Assembly: GCA_017552985.1 (NCBI GenBank)
Contig: JAFZNO010000076.1
Span: 1 to 64,000, forward strand
Direction of reading: 5' to 3'
Length of the DNA stretch: 64,000 bases
Source of the DNA: Lachnospiraceae bacterium
Lineage (GTDB): Bacteria > Bacillota > Clostridia > Lachnospirales > Lachnospiraceae
The notes below the pieces were generated by a model. That model did no database searches. It was not told where the DNA came from and worked only from the letters and a program-made list of their open reading frames with translations. How positions within the stretch are numbered: position 1 is the stretch's first letter; every line of letters begins with the position of its first letter. The translations under genes and the position numbers were made by a program. Positions 8,019-16,942 of the stretch are shown here, piece by piece.

Positions 8019-8618
8019 TTGAGCGAATCAGAGATTTATAAAGAGCTTGGCGCATTGACAAAGGACAAGAGCAAGTGGGAAGAAAACATGACGTACGTTT
8101 CATCGCTCCTCAGTCATGAATCAGGAAAAATAAAGGCGAAGGCGCTTTGGCTGCTTGGTGAGATGGGGCTTCTCCATCCCATGCAGGTGAAAGGCGCGGT
8201 GCCAGTCATTGCAACGTTTCTTGACAGCCGGGATCCGCTTTTGCGTGAACGCGCGGTGAATGCACTCGGCAGAATTGGGCGGGGAGATTATCACTTGATC
8301 GAGCCGTATTGGAGGAGCTTGTTCCGTTTTGCCTTGGATGAGGAGCCCAAGGTCAGATTGAGTTTTATCTGGGCATCAGAAAACATTGCCACGAACACGC
8401 CCGACGTATATGAGAACGATATGCCGGTATTTGAGAAGCTTTTGCATGACAAGGAGGATAAGGTGCGGATGGAGGCACCGGAAATCTTTCGCGTTCTTGG
8501 GAAGCGCAGACCGGAATTTGTCAGGCCGTTTGTGGAGCAGTTGCAGGCAATATCCGAAAACGATAGTAATCGGGTTGTGAGAATTCATTGCCTGGGGGCG
8601 ATCAAGGCGACAAAGTAA
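8019..8618 (+). CDS. HEAT-repeat protein
   Basis: A 199-aa soluble protein made of HEAT/PBS-lyase-like helical repeats ([61 protein letters not shown]). Such proteins are usually scaffolds or DNA-glycosylase relatives; I see no AlkD-type catalytic signature. The start is TTG at 8019 with GGGGAG 8 bp upstream. The open frame of the enolase remnant overlaps its last 31 bp in another frame, which suggests a recombination joint directly behind this gene. Confidence 0.75.
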   Translation: MSESEIYKELGALTKDKSKWEENMTYVSSLLSHESGKIKAKALWLLGEMGLLHPMQVKGAVPVIATFLDSRDPLLRERAVNALGRIGRGDYHLIEPYWRSLFRFALDEEPKVRLSFIWASENIATNTPDVYENDMPVFEKLLHDKEDKVRMEAPEIFRVLGKRRPEFVRPFVEQLQAISENDSNRVVRIHCLGAIKATK

Positions 8619-8645
8619 AGATTGAGACATTTTCTCATTTGCGAG

Positions 8646-9343
8646 TATTGACCTCCGTTGGTGACGAAGGCGGCTTTGCTCCGAACCTTTCCAGCGACGA
8701 GGAGACCATTGAAACGATTCTTGAAGCAATCCGGAAGGCAGGATACGAGCCTGGCAAGGATTTTATGATCGCCATGGATGCGGCGTCCTCTGAGTGGAAG
8801 AGTGAGAAAGGCAAGGGCTTCTATAAGCTTCCCAAGGCCGGCACCGAGTATACGACGGATGAACTGATCGAGCATTGGGCCGCGCTTTGTGAAAAGTATC
8901 CCATCATTTCCATCGAGGATGGTTTGGATGAAGAAGACTGGGAAGGCTGGCAAAAGCTCACAAAGAGATTGGGAGACAAGGTTCAGCTCGTTGGCGACGA
9001 TCTCTTTGTAACGAATACCGAAAGATTATCCAAAGGCATTGAGATGGGAGCAGGTAATGCAATCCTGATCAAGCTGAATCAGATTGGTTCGGTTTCAGAA
9101 ACATTGGAAGCGATCAAGATGGCACACAAGGCAGGCTATACCGCCATTTCCTCTCATCGTTCCGGTGAGACGGCAGACACCACGATTGCGGATTTGGCAG
9201 TTGCATTGAACACTTGCCAAATTAAGACGGGAGCGCCTTCGAGGTCTGAGCGCGTGGCGAAGTATAATCAGCTGCTCCGCATTGAGGAGGAATTGGGTGA
9301 CGGCGCGGTTTACCCGGGAAGAAAGGCTTTCAACGTAAAGTAG
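8646..9343 (+). pseudogene. eno: Enolase, 3' fragment only
   Basis: The frame encodes the C-terminal half of enolase (2-phosphoglycerate dehydratase), from the [10 protein letters not shown] motif to the end [13 protein letters not shown]. Family landmarks are present: [22 protein letters not shown], the catalytic-lysine motif [29 protein letters not shown] and [15 protein letters not shown]. Enolases are ~430 aa; about the first 200 residues, with the N-terminal lid and part of the barrel, are absent. Upstream lies the end of the HEAT gene in another frame. The open frame begins at 8588 but its first ~20 codons are not enolase-like. The remaining frame has no stop, so the truncation is recent or the fragment is retained. 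A complete eno is expected elsewhere. Confidence 0.85.
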
Positions 9344-9682
9344 AATTAACCAAAGCATTTTTTTGTTTTGGCGACGAATGGAATTGCGGGTTTCCTTGTG
9401 CGGGTTTCTATGATAAAATAGATGAAAAATAGGCAGGATAACTAGAAAAAAGGGGCTAGACGCATACTATTATAATCCCTTGGATGCGTACGCGGGCTTC
9501 TATTCGGTGGAGGGGGAGCCGGTGGGATATGACTTGCTTGCGATGCGGTCGGATGATTAATCTTTTGGAAGGATTTGATGCATCGTCTGGGAATCCTTAC
9601 AAGAGAATGAAGGAGAAGGAAATGGATCATAACCAATAGACGTTACCCGAAATATGAATGACAAGCGGAAAGGAGAAATGCT
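9344..9682. other. Spacer with a probable gene remnant
   Basis: In this 340-bp spacer, 9453-9560 reads as a short coding remnant (GLDAYYYNPLDAYAGFYSV and on) that ends in TAA without a start or ribosome site. A -10-like TAAAAT lies near 9413. The rest shows nothing I can support. Confidence 0.35.
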
Positions 9683-10546
9683 ATGGAGATCAGGAAGCCC
9701 GTCACCTCATTGGATAGTGCGAAAAAGGAAATCAGGACGAACGTCATCGGCGGCAGTATATGGATGGCGGCAAGCATTGTATTGCTTATCATTGTTCCGC
9801 TTGCCGTGGGAGCGAAGCATTTGACAGCCTTTCTGGTCTTCGGGGTAATCCATGCGTTGTTGGGGCTTTGGTGCCTGCTGCTTGGAATTAAGAAAGCAAG
9901 GGAGCTTAGCCAAAAGGAGCGGAATCAGGCGGGGCAGGATTCCAACGGGCAAACCTTGAAGGGACAGGCAACAAAAGCGCAGTCTCCGGCAGGAAGGACT
10001 ATGTCGGGACAGGCTCTGGCAGGACAGTCTGCAAAGGAGCAGGCGCCCAAGGGCAGGATGGATCGTTACAAAGTCGAGTGGCTTTGGGAGAATGCCTGTG
10101 AGGTTTATTGTAAGAATCATGGCAAGGATCCGGCGGAACTATCGGATGAGGAAAATGAAGAGATCTATGATCTGGCTGGAAATGACGTGGCGCTGTTGGT
10201 GACGTGGGTGATTCTTCATGATTTTTTTGTGGCGGAAGACGAAGACATGGAGAAGAGCTTTGAAGAGGTGAAGAATAAAGAGCTTACCGGCATTGATTTC
10301 TTGGGCGGCGAGTGCGATTACAAATTGTCGCGCAGCGATTTCTCTGAGGAGATCATTGGGTTTATTGATGATTATTTTGCATATGACGGAGCGCACGGCT
10401 GCGGGGATTTTGAGGAGGACTACAAGACGTTTGTCACGGAAGATCTGAAGAAAGAGCTTTATGCCGTTAGATACGACTGGGAAGAATATGAAGCGTTCAA
10501 AGACTATATTGACAGGGCTTACCAGAAGTATCTGACGAGTAACTGA
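9683..10546 (+). CDS. Membrane protein of unknown function with QA-rich linker
   Basis: A 287-aa protein. Two hydrophobic helices lie at ~25-45 and ~50-72 with little between them. A linker of degenerate GQ/AQ repeats (~85-128: GQTLKGQATKAQ, SGQALAGQSAKEQ) follows. The C-terminal domain (~130-287) is acidic and aromatic, probably cytoplasmic, and unknown to me (NDVALLVTWVILHDFFVAED). AAGGAGA fits the ATG. A hairpin terminator follows, so it is probably monocistronic. Confidence 0.7.
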   Translation: MEIRKPVTSLDSAKKEIRTNVIGGSIWMAASIVLLIIVPLAVGAKHLTAFLVFGVIHALLGLWCLLLGIKKARELSQKERNQAGQDSNGQTLKGQATKAQSPAGRTMSGQALAGQSAKEQAPKGRMDRYKVEWLWENACEVYCKNHGKDPAELSDEENEEIYDLAGNDVALLVTWVILHDFFVAEDEDMEKSFEEVKNKELTGIDFLGGECDYKLSRSDFSEEIIGFIDDYFAYDGAHGCGDFEEDYKTFVTEDLKKELYAVRYDWEEYEAFKDYIDRAYQKYLTSN

Positions 10547-10617
10547 CAGGCAAAATCGCGTAGATGATTTTGTGCTATACAATTTTATTATAACGTGCTA
10601 TTATTTGTACAAGGGCG

Positions 10618-10655
10618 AAGGGGTCTGAAATAGATCTCTTCGCTTATTTTATTTC
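10618..10655 (+). terminator. Intrinsic terminator
   Basis: GCGAAGGGGTCT pairs with AGATCTCTTCGC around GAAAT, followed by TTATTTTATTT. It ends the gene at 9683-10546. Upstream, TACAATTTT, ACGT and a TATTAT box repeat the layout of the terminator at 6.7 kb. Confidence 0.75.
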
Positions 10656-10712
10656 TCTTATACGTTTGTATGGCTGAAATTTGGATTTGTGGGGTTGATT
10701 TGTTCTTTTGCA

Positions 10713-10726
10713 CGGGATTAATCCCG
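10713..10726. repeat. 14-bp perfect palindrome
   Basis: CGGGATTAATCCCG is a perfect palindrome just before the hairpin array. It could be a protein binding site; no promoter is evident next to it. Confidence 0.5.
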
Positions 10727-10753
10727 GCATAATGCCATCAAAAAAGAAGCATG

Positions 10754-11058
10754 TGTGCCCGAGCTGGAGATTTCTTGCGTGCAGGGCACAAACTCTTTGG
10801 CTTGCTGAGGCGTTGATGGATGGCAGAGTCAAGAAGAAAAGAAGCTTTTGTGCCCTAGAAAGCGCTTTTCTTCGACCAGGGCACAAAATAATTTGTTTGT
10901 ACTGACGCTAGTGCTGCTGCGGTCAGAAAATGAAAAAATTTTTGTGCCCTGGAGGGCGTTTTTATGCATCTCGGGCACAAAGTAGTTGATTTTCGGAAAA
11001 GGCTTTGGACGAAAAAGCAGGAAACTAAGAAGTCTTTGTGCCCGAGCAGGCAGGGCAC
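10754..11058. repeat. Array of four evenly spaced TGTGCCC/GGGCACA hairpins
   Basis: The arm TGTGCCC starts at 10754, 10849, 10943 and 11037 (steps 95, 94, 94). In the first three units the complementary GGGCACA follows after exactly 23 nt (10784, 10879, 10973). The fourth unit has a shorter 9-nt loop and an incomplete arm. Stems extend to 11 bp in unit 2 and 9 bp in unit 3. Loops and the ~58-nt segments between units differ in sequence, so spacing and arms are conserved, not the rest. It lies between a membrane-protein gene and nadE. Short open frames over it on both strands are by-products of the repeat. Confidence 0.85.
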
Positions 11059-11194
11059 TGAGGCGACAAATCGAGGGTTATCGATTGGAAGCATAGAAGT
11101 CGATAGCTTCCGGTTTATAGATTAGAAACGTCATTTGTAAAAAGGGAGTATTTTTCGAGTAAAAGAAGACAGAGTTTTCATGGAGGAAGGGTTT

Positions 11195-13138
11195 ATGAAA
11201 AATCATTTGATTCAGGTTGTAACCGTGGCGCCCGCGTTAAAGGTCGGGGATGTTTGGCATAATGCGGATCAGATCATCTCGGTCATCCGGGAGCAGGCGG
11301 AGGCGGGACTGATCGTGTTTCCGGAGCTCTCCGTGACGGGATATACGTGCGCGGACCTGTTTTTGAGTGATCTATTGTTAAATGAGGCGGAGCAGGCGCT
11401 GCTTCGGATTGCAGAAGCCACGGAGGGCTTGGGCCTGTCTGTGGTGGTCGGGGTGCCCATCCGCTATGAAAATCATCTTTACAACTGCGGCGCGGTTCTT
11501 TCGCAAGGGGCCGTAAAGGCGCTGATCCCCAAGAGTTATCTCCCGAATTACTCGGAGTTCTATGAATGCCGCTGGTTCGCGTCCGGCAAAGGCCTGACGG
11601 GGAGGACCATTTGCATTGGCGGGGAAGAGATTCCCTTTGGAACGGACGTGCTTGCCGAAGATCCAGAGACGGGAGCCGTGCTTGGCGTGGAACTCTGCGA
11701 GGATCTCTGGGTACCGGACAAGCCCAGTACGCACGCCGCCTTGGCGGGAGCCAACATTATTGCGAATCCCTCCGCTTCAGACGAACTGATCGGAAAGGAA
11801 GAGTATCGAAGGAACCTTGTGGCGCAGCAGAGCGGAGCATGTTATTGTGCGTATGCATATGCCTCAGCGGGCACCTGTGAAAGCAGCACGGACCTGGTGT
11901 TTTCCGGGCACTGCCTCATCGCGCAAAACGGCAGCGTCTTCGTGGAAGGCATCTTTCCGGAAGAGAATGGCGTGGTAAAGGCGCTGATTGACCTTGGTTG
12001 CATCATGCATGACAGGAGGCGCCAGAATACGTTCGAGAACGGGAGCAATGCGTCTTACCGGAGAGTGTCCGTCAGCATGCAGGCGATCGGCGCGAATGAG
12101 GCGGGGATCGAGGAGTTGGCGGAGATCTTAAAGAAACAGGAGTATCCCGTTGCAAGGAATCCCTTTGTCCCGAATGAGACGAGTGCAAGGGATGCGCGTT
12201 GCCGCAGGATCCTGCAGATCCAGGCCAGCGGGCTCGCCACGAGGGTGCGCGCTTCCGGCATTTCTAATCTCGTCATCGGAATTTCCGGCGGACTGGATTC
12301 GACGCTGGCCCTTTTGGTGTGCGCGGAAGCAAAAAAGATGGTGCCGGGGATCCGGATTATTGCGTATACGATGCCGAATGAGGGAAACACGACGAAGCTC
12401 ACTCATGATAACGCGGACAGGCTGATGGAGCTGCTGGCGGACGAGGCGCACGAGGCGCCGATCCGGGAGGGCGTTGAGCTTCACCTGGCGCAGCTGGGAC
12501 ATGCGGCAGGATATCAGGGAGAGGGTGACGTCACTTATGAGAACGCGCAGGCGAGGATGAGGACTTACATTCTGATGGATGCCGCGAACATGAAAAACGG
12601 TTTGGTGGTGGGGACGGGGGACCTGTCGGAGCTGGCCCTTGGATGGTGCACTTACAATGGCGATCACATGTCCATGTATGCGGTGAACGCATCCGTTCCC
12701 AAGACCTTGGTGAGATTTATCTGCAAGGCATACGCGGATTATTGCGGAGATGATGCGCTGAGGGAGACGCTTCTTTCCATCTGCGACACGCCGATTTCTC
12801 CGGAGCTTACGCCGAATAAAGGCGGAGAGATTGCCCAAAAGACGGAAGAAAAAATTGGGAAGTATGATTTGAATGATTTCTTCCTGTTTTACGTGCTGCG
12901 TTACGGGTTTGAACCTTCAAGAGCGGCTGCTTACGCCCTTAGGGCATATCCCGAGCTTTCAGGAGAAGAGGTGCGGGATGCGGCAAAGAAGTTCTTCCGA
13001 CGCTTCTTTACCCAGCAGTTCAAGAGAAGCTGTCTGCCGGACGGCCCCAAGGTGGGTTCCGTCACGTTATCGCCAAGGGGAGACTGGCGCATGCCAAGCG
13101 ATGCGTCTGTTGAACTTTGGCTAAAAGATCTGGCGTAA
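11195..13138 (+). CDS. nadE: NAD(+) synthase, glutamine-hydrolysing
   Basis: A 647-aa two-domain enzyme for the last step of NAD synthesis: it amidates deamido-NAD using ammonia from glutamine and ATP. The N-terminal nitrilase-type glutaminase domain (~1-290) has the catalytic triad Glu44 (VFPELS), Lys113 (LIPKSYLPNYSEF) and Cys168 (VELCEDLW). The synthetase domain (~330-640) has the ATP loop ISGGLDST (~365) and GTGDLSELALGWCTYNGDH. Length fits the bacterial fused type. I chose the ATG at 11195, with GGAGG 7 bp upstream; the in-frame ATG at 11180 lies before that site. The gene stands alone between the hairpin array and a sensor kinase. Confidence 0.95.
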   Translation: MKNHLIQVVTVAPALKVGDVWHNADQIISVIREQAEAGLIVFPELSVTGYTCADLFLSDLLLNEAEQALLRIAEATEGLGLSVVVGVPIRYENHLYNCGAVLSQGAVKALIPKSYLPNYSEFYECRWFASGKGLTGRTICIGGEEIPFGTDVLAEDPETGAVLGVELCEDLWVPDKPSTHAALAGANIIANPSASDELIGKEEYRRNLVAQQSGACYCAYAYASAGTCESSTDLVFSGHCLIAQNGSVFVEGIFPEENGVVKALIDLGCIMHDRRRQNTFENGSNASYRRVSVSMQAIGANEAGIEELAEILKKQEYPVARNPFVPNETSARDARCRRILQIQASGLATRVRASGISNLVIGISGGLDSTLALLVCAEAKKMVPGIRIIAYTMPNEGNTTKLTHDNADRLMELLADEAHEAPIREGVELHLAQLGHAAGYQGEGDVTYENAQARMRTYILMDAANMKNGLVVGTGDLSELALGWCTYNGDHMSMYAVNASVPKTLVRFICKAYADYCGDDALRETLLSICDTPISPELTPNKGGEIAQKTEEKIGKYDLNDFFLFYVLRYGFEPSRAAAYALRAYPELSGEEVRDAAKKFFRRFFTQQFKRSCLPDGPKVGSVTLSPRGDWRMPSDASVELWLKDLA

Positions 13139-13201
13139 ATTGATTCCCCATTTTTTTACGTAAAGCGTGATAAAATGCCCAAATTCTAACCAAAATACGT
13201 A

Positions 13202-13230
13202 TTGTTACGTAAGAAAAGTTTTAATATAAT
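13202..13230 (+). promoter_or_regulatory. Promoter of the sensor kinase gene
   Basis: TTGTTA (13202-13207) and TATAAT (13225-13230) are 17 bp apart, a good sigma-A promoter 55 bp before the kinase start. Confidence 0.7.
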
Positions 13231-13285
13231 GATATGAGAGAGGTTGCAAGAAGGGGGTTTTTCGTTTTCATTTGGGGTGGATGCC

Positions 13286-14566
13286 ATGGCAGATAATCAA
13301 GTTTTACTGCAATATGAAAGTGGTCTTTTGATTCCTTTCAATTTTGCATTATTTCTGATCCTTTGGGGATTAGTTTTTGCGATCGTAATGGATCCGTATC
13401 TAAAGAAATGGCAGCGCAGCATACTGTTGGCCGTATCCGTTGTCGTTGCCAGTCTTATCCTGCAGGGACAACTGGACACCTATTTTGGAATTTTCAAGAT
13501 ATCGCGATTAGGGCGGATCTTGTTGGCCGCATACGGCTATCAGATGCGACCCTTGGTGGTTGCGATGTTTATCCGGCTTTTGGATCAGGAGAATAAGAAA
13601 AAGTGGATTTGGGTGCTTGTGATCATCAACGCCCTTCTCTATGCGACGGCGCCCTTTTCCGGAATCACTTTTTCGTTTACGGAGGATCTGCATTTTGTTC
13701 GCGGACCGTTGGGATATAGTTGTTACGTGATCAGTCTGGCATTATTGCTCTGTCTTTTAGGATTGTCGATCTTTAAGTTTGGCCGTACCAAAAGATGGGA
13801 GACCGTGACGCCGATCGGGATTGTCGTTTTGATTCTTGGAGCGGTCGCCATGGACTATATAGTGTCTGACGCACAGTGGATCAGTTATCTGACCATTTCC
13901 ATGGTCTGCAGTTGTGTGTTCTTTTATATTTGGATTCACGTGCAGTTCGCCAGGGAGCATGACCGGGCCCTCAGGGCGGAGCAGGAGGTGCAGTTCAAGA
14001 TTGCGCAGGTGCAGCCCCATTTCTTGTACAGTGTGTTATCCACGATCCAGTCGCTGTGCATGACGAATCCGGATAAGGCGCGTGAAGTGACGGAGCGGTT
14101 TGGCACGTATCTGCAGCAGAATAATGACTCGCTGAACGTTGACCAGCTGATCCCGTTCAGCAAGGAGCTGGAACATACGAAGACCTACGTAGAGTTGGAG
14201 ATGGAGCGTTTTCCGAATTTCCGCATCGAGTACGACGTGAAGGAAGAAGATTTCCTGGTGCCGGCGCTGTCGCTCCAACCGCTTGTTGAAAATGCGATCC
14301 GGCAGGACGAGCGCGTGCGCGAGGCAGGCCTCATCAGAGTGAGCGCCAGCAGGGAAGGGGATAATTACGAAATCATCGTTTGGGATAACGGTACGGGCTT
14401 CCAGAACGGATCCGCTCACGTAAGTGATCCGCTGCACATCGACGTGAAGAACGTGCGGGAGAGGATCGTGAACATGTGCGGAGGCACGATGGTGATGGAG
14501 ACGTTCCCGACGGACGGCACGATCGTAACGATCAAGATTCCGGTAAAGCAATCGAAGACGTCATAA
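13286..14566 (+). CDS. LytS/YesM-type sensor histidine kinase (orphan)
   Basis: A 426-aa membrane kinase. The first ~220 residues hold about seven hydrophobic helices, the likely sensor. The dimerisation/phosphoacceptor segment has QVQPHFLYSVLSTIQS; the family usually has Asn where this protein has Ser after PHFLY. The ATPase domain shows the N box (LVENAI), G1 (DNGTGF) and a G2-like GGTMVMETFPTDGT. GGGGTGG precedes the ATG at 13286; an in-frame start at 13244 is unlikely. No response regulator gene is adjacent, so its partner must be encoded elsewhere. It is monocistronic with a terminator. Confidence 0.85.
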   Translation: MADNQVLLQYESGLLIPFNFALFLILWGLVFAIVMDPYLKKWQRSILLAVSVVVASLILQGQLDTYFGIFKISRLGRILLAAYGYQMRPLVVAMFIRLLDQENKKKWIWVLVIINALLYATAPFSGITFSFTEDLHFVRGPLGYSCYVISLALLLCLLGLSIFKFGRTKRWETVTPIGIVVLILGAVAMDYIVSDAQWISYLTISMVCSCVFFYIWIHVQFAREHDRALRAEQEVQFKIAQVQPHFLYSVLSTIQSLCMTNPDKAREVTERFGTYLQQNNDSLNVDQLIPFSKELEHTKTYVELEMERFPNFRIEYDVKEEDFLVPALSLQPLVENAIRQDERVREAGLIRVSASREGDNYEIIVWDNGTGFQNGSAHVSDPLHIDVKNVRERIVNMCGGTMVMETFPTDGTIVTIKIPVKQSKTS

Positions 14567-14589
14567 AAAATGCATATTTATGGTATGGA

Positions 14590-14620
14590 AACGGGTGGCA
14601 ACGTGCCGCCCGTTTTTGTT
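14590..14620 (+). terminator. Intrinsic terminator
   Basis: AACGGGTGGCA pairs with TGCCGCCCGTT around ACG, followed by TTTGTT. It closes the kinase gene. Confidence 0.85.
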
Positions 14621-14683
14621 ACAATAAAACCAGTAAGGCATATCAGTTGACAGAAGATGATCATTGGAATCGGAGGGATAAGG

Positions 14684-15313
14684 ATGGATAAGAAATTGAA
14701 GGTCTTGATGCTGAACGGAAGTCCGAGGGAGAATGGCAACATTGCCTTGGCATTCCGGGAGATGGAGCAGGTCTTTGAGGAAAATGGCGTTGAGTATGAG
14801 AATATTTTGCTTGGAAGAATGGACGTACGCGGATGCATTGCCTGCGAGACGTGCCGGAAGAATGGGAAATGCGTGTTTAATGACGTCGTAAACGAGCTGG
14901 CCGTGAAGTTTGAGGCGGCGGACGGGCTTGTCATTGGCTCCCCCGTATATTATGGTTCCGCCAACGGCACGATCATGTCTGCCCTGCAGAGACTCTTTTA
15001 CAGCACGCATTTTGACAAGAGCCTAAAGGTTGGGGCGAGCGTTGTCAGCGCCCGCCGCTCGGGATGTACCGCAACCTTTGACGAACTCAATAAATTCTTT
15101 ACGCTCTGTAACATGCCCGTCGCCACCAGCCAGTATTGGAACAACATTTACGGCTGGGAGCCTGGAGAGGGCAGCGTTGATGACGAGGGCAGGCAGGTGA
15201 TGCGCGTTCTTGCGAGAAACATGACCTTCCTCATGAAGAGCATCGCCCTTGGGAAACAGGAGATCGGCCTGCCGGCGACGGAGAATCGCGTCTGGACAAA
15301 CTTTACGCGATAA
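14684..15313 (+). CDS. Flavodoxin-like NADPH-dependent FMN reductase family protein
   Basis: A 209-aa flavodoxin-fold protein. The FMN-phosphate loop LNGSPRENGNIA is at the N terminus, and GSPVYYGSANGTIMSALQR binds the isoalloxazine side. A CIACETCRKNGKC segment (~48-60) matches the cysteine-rich insert of iron-sulfur flavoprotein-like NAD(P)H oxidoreductases. It probably transfers electrons to an unknown acceptor. I used the ATG at 14684, with GGAGGG about 7 bp before it. Its 3' end overlaps the end of the convergent ABC permease gene by 11 bp. Confidence 0.88.
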   Translation: MDKKLKVLMLNGSPRENGNIALAFREMEQVFEENGVEYENILLGRMDVRGCIACETCRKNGKCVFNDVVNELAVKFEAADGLVIGSPVYYGSANGTIMSALQRLFYSTHFDKSLKVGASVVSARRSGCTATFDELNKFFTLCNMPVATSQYWNNIYGWEPGEGSVDDEGRQVMRVLARNMTFLMKSIALGKQEIGLPATENRVWTNFTR

Positions 15314-16916
15314 CTTTCCGGTAGATCAGGAACGTAGCGGCGCCGATTACCGCGATAAAGCCAAGGGTAGCCAGATGGATCAAGCTGCCCTTGAGGAGCA
15401 TTGCGCCCACGCCGGGCAAAAGGATCACAAAGAGTGAGAGCATGCTTATGCCAGTGGCAGCACTCTGCTTTACCACTTCCGTGGCGGATTCCCATTGGAA
15501 TTTCGGAAGCTTTTTGTTGATCAACAGCCCGAAGGTCACGGAAAACAGGATCGCTGCGGCAGGTACCAGGAGGAGCCAGAGGCGCGCTAACAGGTCAGCC
15601 TGCACGGTAAAGAGCAAAATGATCTCCGTGAGCACGTAGAAGGGTGCAAGGAAGAGGAAGTTAAATAACAGTTTGGCATGCATCACGTCTTTGGCGGAAA
15701 CGGGAAGGCTCTGCAGGATCCACCAATTCTTTCCCTCCATGGAGATGGAGGAAGCCGTGAGCGTCATGAGGCTAAAGAACATGCCAAGGAGGAAGGGAAT
15801 GCCTGCCTGTGGATTCAGTTCCAGGGGCAGGTTTTCTGCGCCGGGAAAAAGCGTCATGGGATCAAAGAACCCGAGGGAAATAGCGAAAACTACGCCTAGA
15901 ACGGGACCAAAGATCGTGTTGGTCACGTAGATCCCGCAGGAAAAATATCTGCGGGCTTCCTTTTGGATCAGGGCCGTCAGTACCGTCCTGGATTGAATTT
16001 CCGTTATGTGGAACGCTCTGTGCTCCGTCTGGGGAAAGAGCTTCGCCGAGATGGCGAAGAAATTCTTTCCGATGACAAGCGCCGTGAGAAGGAACAGGAT
16101 CAGGGATGCCAGCCCGTACAGGAGAAATCCTCCGAGGTTTTCGCCGAGAAACAGGGATCCCCAATGTTTTGCGAGCGGGAAGTCTGCCTCAAAATCTTCA
16201 AAGGCCTTGGTTACCTGAAGTGACAATTCCCGGGTCACCTCCGCCGAGGTCGCGTTGCCGGAAAAAATAAGCTGAAGGTCATCCGAGGAGCCATGCGGCA
16301 AAAAGAATATTGGCAAGATCATGGCTCCTACGCCAAGGATCAGCGCTAAGGCCGTCTCCGTCAGGACCTTATGGCGATTGCGCGCGGTCACGGCAGAGAT
16401 CAGGATGCCGAACCAGGCCGTCAGGGCGGTGGGGAAGACGGGCAGGATCAAAAGGGCAAGAGCGAGATTTAGGAAAAAGGCGATGCCATGGTTCCCCAGG
16501 ATGCCGGAGAGTAAAAAGGCCGGAAGGATCAAGAGGACATTGAGCAGGGCATTTTCCGCGTAGGACCGGATGAGCCTTGCGGTGACGATGGGAAGGCTTT
16601 TTACCGGAAGGGAGGCAAGGAATGCCAAGTCCTTTTCGCGGTACAGGTTTGCCTTTGCCTTAAACGCGCCAAACATGAGGATGAAGATGCAAGAGAGCAG
16701 GGAATAAAGCATGGGAATTTTATCGCCTGCCCCCAGTATGGTCAGCGCGTAGGCTCCGCTTGCAAGGTATCCGCCCAGGATGAGCGCCACGATTAAGAGG
16801 GTCACGCCGAGAAACGTCTTGCGCTTTTTCTCTGCGGGATCCTTTACGTGCTTATATACGTTAATGCCGAAAAGATTCAGCAATTCTAATTTTGTAAAAG
16901 TGATCAAATGTTTCAT
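15303..16916 (-). CDS. ABC-2 type transporter permease
   Basis: A 537-aa membrane protein with about 12 hydrophobic helices, the permease partner of the ATPase gene just upstream. Architecture fits large ABC-2 exporters of Firmicutes; the substrate is unknown. I chose the ATG at 16916 because AAAGGAG precedes it by 6 bp. An alternative ATG at 16946 overlaps the ATPase stop by 4 bp but has a weaker site. The 3' end overlaps the convergent flavoprotein gene by 11 bp. Confidence 0.85.
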   Translation of the reverse strand: MKHLITFTKLELLNLFGINVYKHVKDPAEKKRKTFLGVTLLIVALILGGYLASGAYALTILGAGDKIPMLYSLLSCIFILMFGAFKAKANLYREKDLAFLASLPVKSLPIVTARLIRSYAENALLNVLLILPAFLLSGILGNHGIAFFLNLALALLILPVFPTALTAWFGILISAVTARNRHKVLTETALALILGVGAMILPIFFLPHGSSDDLQLIFSGNATSAEVTRELSLQVTKAFEDFEADFPLAKHWGSLFLGENLGGFLLYGLASLILFLLTALVIGKNFFAISAKLFPQTEHRAFHITEIQSRTVLTALIQKEARRYFSCGIYVTNTIFGPVLGVVFAISLGFFDPMTLFPGAENLPLELNPQAGIPFLLGMFFSLMTLTASSISMEGKNWWILQSLPVSAKDVMHAKLLFNFLFLAPFYVLTEIILLFTVQADLLARLWLLLVPAAAILFSVTFGLLINKKLPKFQWESATEVVKQSAATGISMLSLFVILLPGVGAMLLKGSLIHLATLGFIAVIGAATFLIYRKVIA

Positions 16917-16942
16917 GTCATACTCCTTTGCGCGCAACCGCG

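Noticed and set aside
10644-11094. Three short open frames (65-80 aa) over the hairpin array
   Set aside because: They arise from the repeated TTTGTGCCC/GGGCACAAA motif on both strands, lack ribosome sites and show only the repeat as common content.
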